Both the position numbers and the translations under genes were made by a program. A stretch of DNA of 8,741 nt from Verrucomicrobiales bacterium (GTDB taxonomy: Bacteria; Verrucomicrobiota; Verrucomicrobiia; Verrucomicrobiales; DEV007): contig PAPL01000001.1 in the NCBI GenBank assembly GCA_002708885.1, forward strand, positions 18,293 to 27,033, read 5' to 3'. Each line of letters opens with the position of its first letter. Position 1 is the first letter of the stretch. The notes under the pieces were generated by a model. The model worked only from the letters and a program-made list of their open reading frames with translations. It was not told the origin of the DNA and made no database searches. This document shows, one piece after another, positions 7,701-8,741 of this stretch.

Positions 7701-8741
7701 CGCTTATCTTTTTCTCCACGATAAAGAGCATAATCGTCACCTTTGCCAGTGGTCAATCCTCCTTCCCTGTTTCCTACGAGTGAATCTACAGCCAAAAAGT
7801 GCAACCACTGATCTATATCTATCACCTCTGATAATCTCTCAATGTAACGAGGCTCTTCATCACTGTTTAGGACCCTCGTCAAAGTTATAATATCAGACCA
7901 ATCATCGACAGATTTATTGGTCTTCTTAAAATAGGTGTTTCTATATGAGTCGGAATCCTCACCCTCATATTTGAGGTCCCCTTCATCGCCATTATCCTCA
8001 TCATCTCTTACCTGATAGATGTTCCCTTGAGAATCATCAGGCCAATGAGATGAAACAAATTTTGAATCAAGAGACTCTGTCCTTGCATAAAAGCCAAACA
8101 TTCTAGGACCTCCGGACTCCGCCAAGTCCTCTCCGTTAATTTTGAGTTTTACAGCAATGCTGTCAGCAGCTTCAACCCCCAACCATTGATAGAGCCAACT
8201 ACCTGCAACTTGAGAATGGGTATATTGACAATTAAACTTTATGGATTCCTGACCATTCCACGGGTCATCTGATCTAAATTTGATCAGATGATTATTGGGC
8301 GGACCGTTTCGGCTACTCGCTCCACGGTTGCGTATCGAAGATAAATACCGGACACGAGACCCTTTACCATCAAAACTTATAAAGGTGCAGTTCATCTCAG
8401 CATTACTATCGGATTGACCAGAGCGGCGACCTATCTCCTCAAGCTCTGCTCGCTCCTCTTCCGTCATGACCACATAATAATTAGGAACAGTCTCATTATA
8501 CTCGTGTTCATCATCGACAAGATACAAATAATTACACGAGTTTCCCTCGCCTGGTATAGAGGGAGGCCACTGCCTAGATTGATCTTCATCACTGCTGACA
8601 GCAAAGAAAAATTCAATGACCGATTTGCTTTTCTGGGGAGGTATGTTGGAATAAAAGGTCTCACCATCATCAGTTTCCATTTTAGCTGAAATAAAATCTT
8701 CCCTACTTCCATCTACGCGCCAAAAAAGCACTGCCCCTAGA
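1790..8741 (-). CDS. Giant secreted CotH / beta-helix / lamin-tail multidomain protein (5'-truncated by window edge)
   Basis: The frame stays open from the window edge (Leu-Gly-Ala precede the GTG at 8731) to TAG at 1792-1790, so the real start and any signal peptide lie outside. Residues below count from the GTG. About 1-58: end of an Ig-like beta domain. 80-445: CotH-type kinase-like domain (RNRGASSR, HDLDT). 636-804: galactose-binding-like sandwich (LDDGSDQG, WQGGRAELGYGD, ATTYFRSEF, DDGAIVYLNG). 838-1217 and 1220-1656: two parallel beta-helix cassettes. 1659-1754: Ig-like. 1759-1892, 1898-2022 and 2038-2190: three lamin-tail domains. 2210-2224: Ca-type loop DADDDGDGLNN. 2236-2313: beta domain with SSDDLNRWD. 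The protein is very acidic, with few cysteines and no membrane segment seen. The style matches verrucomicrobial or planctomycetal secreted proteins. It probably works at the cell surface or outside the cell; its substrate is unknown. An adhesin or scaffold is as likely as an enzyme. The frame is uninterrupted, so it is not a pseudogene. Confidence 0.9.
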   Translation of the reverse strand, partial: LGAVLFWRVDGSREDFISAKMETDDGETFYSNIPPQKSKSVIEFFFAVSSDEDQSRQWPPSIPGEGNSCNYLYLVDDEHEYNETVPNYYVVMTEEERAELEEIGRRSGQSDSNAEMNCTFISFDGKGSRVRYLSSIRNRGASSRNGPPNNHLIKFRSDDPWNGQESIKFNCQYTHSQVAGSWLYQWLGVEAADSIAVKLKINGEDLAESGGPRMFGFYARTESLDSKFVSSHWPDDSQGNIYQVRDDEDNGDEGDLKYEGEDSDSYRNTYFKKTNKSVDDWSDIITLTRVLNSDEEPRYIERLSEVIDIDQWLHFLAVDSLVGNREGGLTTGKGDDYALYRGEKDKRFKLVPHDLDTVLDQGTRSGSPNLSIFTYADVNGLSEFLSHPDIVRRYYAKFLQLIEDRYKPELINPIIDRAVGHFVPSDVLDEMKEFVVDWRRGVLAQIQTNYSSEVDLPRSRDGYFRTVNGEARLRGDFHVGKVKSVKVNGVDASLDPVEGTWELTIKSIENGGPMMGGINSVRVAFYGDSVEQTLHEDNFKLWNDTGRVTEVSGQLRGDEEIGDIFLTTRDTYIPKVPFLVRVDLRDSNGSYLREVWDSSVTLKANRPGIRINPSEIQLRNGLGSALVTVEGGGAEEKKILITEGSFWKYLDDGSDQGVQWQGVEFDDSEWQGGRAELGYGDEDEVTELSFGPSSRNKYATTYFRSEFIVDDVENISELEMRLKYDDGAIVYLNGREFFKTSNMASGMAFDEYTIDGDDTPTENFQDFSQLSPSLLVPGRNVVAVEIKQGDDRSSDISFDLQLSALISGPSVDPGDVVLNVTSGQKQISKGIVSLGPSPDIMEVSGELLEPVTNWSGVVRVTDDLTVPKGHVLNLLPGTIVLLDGDKEPQSSEGTDLIIEGSINCIGTSESPITFTSSELGDVWGQILFNGSESAVFKYTNIHNAGHSPSGGHTDHGRVLRVLGSSVTFEDCTISDNRGKVGQANEQNGVGSNLIFRRCHWARSVMGFETFDTGVLLENCYITDMLGIYREDNVTDDNDAIYLHEAKPDQDLILRNVTVAYMDDDGIDTLDADVLAEGIICRNCSDKGISAFGGSLQLNGGLLVNNGIGISAKDDSKVILNGVTISGNSEVGLQVENKDGDDDPSEYTVNNSILWGNEVEVRTDYSEEDIDINGSIVEGGWSDNQNADPLFRSADNGDFRLLENSPAIVEGQGDVGFYDFVAVGGEVRWNLDDSPYHVTDDVEIPVGVTFYIDPGVSVYVSEGAKIEIRGKALIVGEPDRRIQFSHVPGSEFVEDDAGDGELPDAPPKWRGVKIVDTLDPENLIVCTDIDSAQDDEGAIGVIKSQCVLDDVSFARTHIRMIYTEDASVIIRNSIFPDMFTESERPAELGLDNISEHIKGVGEIPEGGRYIIKNNIFGKNKGHNDVIDVDSGWRPEPIVQIIGNYFEGAGDELCDLGGDVYLSENVFLNVFKDDETSDRGYANAISTGDVGPDATFVIARNIFSDVDHAISLKIQSSTIFESNTVHKIHPDFLDRFDNPSVASVVNLFIPTDTDSRATHGKGAYLVDNILMTPRVFSGADDAKEPPYPVTPLELYQNLLDPQLSDLSIGRNHDGLSVLDLGKKNVIEAPMFIDPESKNFNLHPASPARGSGRFGQDLGALVSSGIFISGEPEPITLDKRAELTVGGPGYFAYRWRFEGKDWSDVITIGDGFNPPTPTVRSGTISLKDLLPGTYVVEVLGQDFAGNWQNEPTKSQSWEVVQSYPGKLLLNEFLILNEGAYVSEGANPSYVELYNSSPRAISLDGYYVSSSPNSASRLTLDADTVIDAWGYLIIEMDPSGGPIEIDGGGGSLYLYDSEELLDSVDYGFQAVNYSIGRHGRDSLWQLNIPSPGNINKLAATAVSTPLRISEWLANPGQLNRNEFIELVNDSLYPVQMAGLRLSDSSVSGYETMTIPELSFIGPGQYTAIEPQGFKLSSDLDQIVLSNSDGEILDNVIYGPQLEGLSEGRTGGDGAVQQFVLPTPGTAQPQEGTDEYIEYNRILGILSSLRITEIMYNPLGGSDYEYIELKNIGDSDINLNGVQFVNGIEYEFGDVSLMPNETVVLVSNIEAFTSRYGELKYLVDQYEGRLNNGGESLILQLPDPYPFMMYRLVYKDDWYKKTDGEGFALEWIHSSSNEIEYNSRDAWGFSDWLGSPHGVVLAESYEMWSERHNAGAPDADDDGDGLNNAMEYVLGKSSIEFNQMDAPQYDSGKSQVVWAVETRLIANEYSLVLESSDDLNRWDELTMDNVIVSPLMIRREIRLPKSIKRRFLRMRVVRKND
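1793..2026 (-). other. Short C-terminal beta domain
   Basis: Residues about 2236-2313, rich in beta-type segments (SQVVWAVETR, YSLVLESSDDLNRWDEL, RREIRLP, RRFLRMRVVR). The pattern 'V..SSDDL..W ... RFLRMRV' is familiar from the ends of many large verrucomicrobial extracellular proteins. It is basic at its very end, in contrast to the acidic body. It has no PEP-CTERM motif, LPXTG motif or hydrophobic anchor. Its role in attachment or secretion is speculation. Confidence 0.5.
2060..2104 (-). other. Calcium-binding-type DxDxDG loop
   Basis: Residues 2210-2224 (DADDDGDGLNN followed by AMEYVLG) match the thrombospondin type 3 / dockerin-like calcium loop with an Asp/Asn ladder and a Glu 13 residues after the first Asp. 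In verrucomicrobial secreted proteins a 'DxDGDGLxNxxEYxLG' motif typically marks the start of the C-terminal module. Calcium binding is inferred from the motif alone. Confidence 0.75.
2162..2620 (-). repeat. Lamin-tail domain 3 of 3
   Basis: Residues about 2038-2190. Seen: LSSLRITEIMYNPLGGSDYEYIELKN, INLNGVQFVNGIEYEF, MPNETVVLVSN, FTSRYG, GRLNNGGESLILQL, and a C-terminal extension FALEWIHSSSN...WGFSDWLGSPH. This longer form, with 'ITEIMYNP' and 'LSNGGE'-like motifs, is the LTD subtype commonly found next to CotH domains in Planctomycetota and Verrucomicrobiota. Confidence 0.87.
2666..3040 (-). repeat. Lamin-tail domain 2 of 3
   Basis: Residues about 1898-2022. Seen: PLRISEWLANPG, NEFIELVNDSLYPVQMAGLRLSD, FIGPGQYTAIE, LDQIVLSNSDGEILDNVIYG and QFVLPTPGTAQ. 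This is the clearest of the three copies, with the full order of lamin-tail motifs. It is divergent from its two neighbours and so is not a recent copy. Confidence 0.85.
3056..3457 (-). repeat. Lamin-tail domain 1 of 3
   Basis: Residues about 1759-1892. The lamin-tail (LTD) signature is seen as LLLNEFLILN, then PSYVELYNSSPRAISLDGYYVS, WGYLIIEMD, GGGGSLYLYDS and LLDSVDYG, ending in WQLNIPSPGNIN. This is the usual order: 'I.EI...N', 'EFIEL.N....DLSG..L', 'L.D..G...D...Y', 'PTPG..N'. LTDs are Ig-fold modules found in bacterial secreted proteins, often beside CotH domains or nucleases. They are thought to mediate binding or surface attachment. Confidence 0.8.
3470..3757 (-). other. Ig-like / fibronectin-type linker domain
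   Basis: Residues about 1659-1754, between the second beta-helix and the first lamin-tail domain. The pattern GYFAYRWRFEGKDWSDV...GTISLKDLLPGTYVVEVLGQDFAGNWQ resembles the beta-sandwich repeats (Y_Y_Y / fibronectin type III-like) in which 'L-x-PGTYxVxVxGxDxAGN' forms the last strands. Its likely role is a rigid spacer. Family assignment is by pattern only. Confidence 0.6.
3764..5074 (-). repeat. Parallel beta-helix cassette B (second of two)
   Basis: Residues about 1220-1656. It repeats the plan of cassette A: an opening cap YHVTDDVEIPVGVTFYIDPG, then IEIRGKALIVG and KWRGVKI, then coils LDDVSF (1344), IRNSIF (1366), IKNNIF (1407), IIGNYF (1436), LSENVF (1457), IARNIF (1493), FESNTV (1515), VDNIL (1561) and YQNLL (1590). 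It closes with APMFIDPE...NFNLHPASPARGSG (1623-1646), equivalent to the DPLF...DFRLLENSPA end of cassette A. The Asn-rich turns (N-I/S-x-F) suggest an asparagine ladder stabilising the solenoid. Coil spacing is less even than in cassette A, with longer loops carrying acidic residues. Confidence 0.78.
5081..6220 (-). repeat. Parallel beta-helix cassette A (first of two)
   Basis: Residues about 838-1217. It opens with a cap containing VTDDLTVPKGHVLNLLPGTIVLLDG, then WGQILFNGS, and winds through coils of about 22-37 residues that each carry an Asn/Cys/Gly turn: FEDCTI (965), FRRCHW (992), LENCYI (1013), LRNVTV (1050), AEGIIC (1072), LNGGLL (1094), LNGVTI (1116), VNNSIL (1145) and INGSIV (1168). 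It closes with NADPLFRS...DFRLLENSPAI (1182-1204), a common cap of secreted beta-helix proteins. Acidic DDNDAIYLH and DDDGIDTLD motifs lie near 1032-1067. Such solenoids occur in polysaccharide lyases and hydrolases and also in adhesins; sequence alone does not decide between these. Confidence 0.8.
6320..6826 (-). other. Galactose-binding-like (carbohydrate-binding-type) beta-sandwich domain
   Basis: Residues about 636-804. The segments FWKYLDDGSDQG, FDDSEWQGGRAELGYGD, KYATTYFRSEF, LKYDDGAIVYLNG, LLVPGRNVVAVEI and SSDISFDLQLSALI form the common secreted-protein module that precedes or follows CotH domains in verrucomicrobial and planctomycetal proteins. Its fold is that of a galactose-binding-like sandwich, and related modules bind sugars or calcium. 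The ligand is not predictable here. It sits between the kinase-like domain and the beta-helices, so it may be a spacer or a glycan-binding module. Confidence 0.7.
7397..8494 (-). other. CotH kinase-like domain
   Basis: Residues about 80-445 of the giant protein. CotH-family proteins are atypical secreted protein kinases, first known from Bacillus spore coats, with divergent relatives abundant in Planctomycetota and Verrucomicrobiota. Seen in order: NYYVVMTEEERAELE (84-98), a segment typical of the start of this subfamily; SNAEMNCTFISFDG (109-122); RNRGASSR plus NNHLIKF (134-152), equivalent to the RGNSSR...KKSYRLKF ATP-binding loop; FNCQYTHSQVAGSWLYQWLG (166-185); the DWSDIITLTRVLN helix (277-289); IDIDQWLHFLAVDSLVGN (304-321); DDYALYRG (332-339); and LVPHDLDT (347-354), whose DLD matches the metal-binding WDLD of CotH. 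The Asp of the usual 'GNxD...NYYLY' motif is not conserved (GNREGG...GDDYALY), so kinase activity is uncertain. Confidence 0.85.

Noticed and set aside
1..8741. Mobile element, CRISPR array, tRNA or defence system
   Set aside because: No inverted or direct repeats of element type, no transposase or integrase motifs, no spaced repeats and no cloverleaf were seen. Two long intact genes occupy nearly every base.

Overview
The window holds two long genes placed tail to tail, and coding sequence covers almost all of it. Their stop codons are 7 bases apart (1783-1789), and both genes run off the window at their 5' ends. No RNA gene, CRISPR array, insertion sequence, attachment site, origin or convincing terminator was seen, and no promoter can be seen because neither gene start lies inside the window.

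Left part (1-1782, + strand): the C-terminal half of a single-chain pyruvate carboxylase. It contains most of the carboxyltransferase domain and the complete biotin-carrier domain, and every active-site motif that falls inside the window is intact. It is a housekeeping anaplerotic gene that makes oxaloacetate from pyruvate.

Right part (1790-8741, - strand): at least 2,316 codons of one giant, acidic, apparently extracellular protein. From N to C terminus the visible modules are: the end of an Ig-like domain; a CotH-type secreted-kinase-like domain; a linker; a galactose-binding-like beta-sandwich; two consecutive right-handed parallel beta-helix cassettes, each opened and closed by similar sequences; an Ig-like domain; three divergent lamin-tail domains; a DxDxDG calcium-type loop; and a short C-terminal beta domain. 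There is no sign of a transmembrane anchor or a recognised C-terminal sorting tail. The signal peptide, if present, lies outside the window.

Organism (inference): the giant protein's combination of CotH, lamin-tail domains, beta-helices and a C-terminal DGDGLNN-type loop followed by an 'SDDLNRWD' beta domain is the style of secreted proteins in Verrucomicrobiota, with Planctomycetota as the second choice. The moderate, fairly AT-rich base composition and strongly acidic protein would suit a marine or saline member. The two genes show no functional link. Their adjacency is convergent, so they cannot share an operon. The large protein is the only accessory or potentially novel element here. Its parts are known families, but its exact architecture and substrate are not something I recognise.
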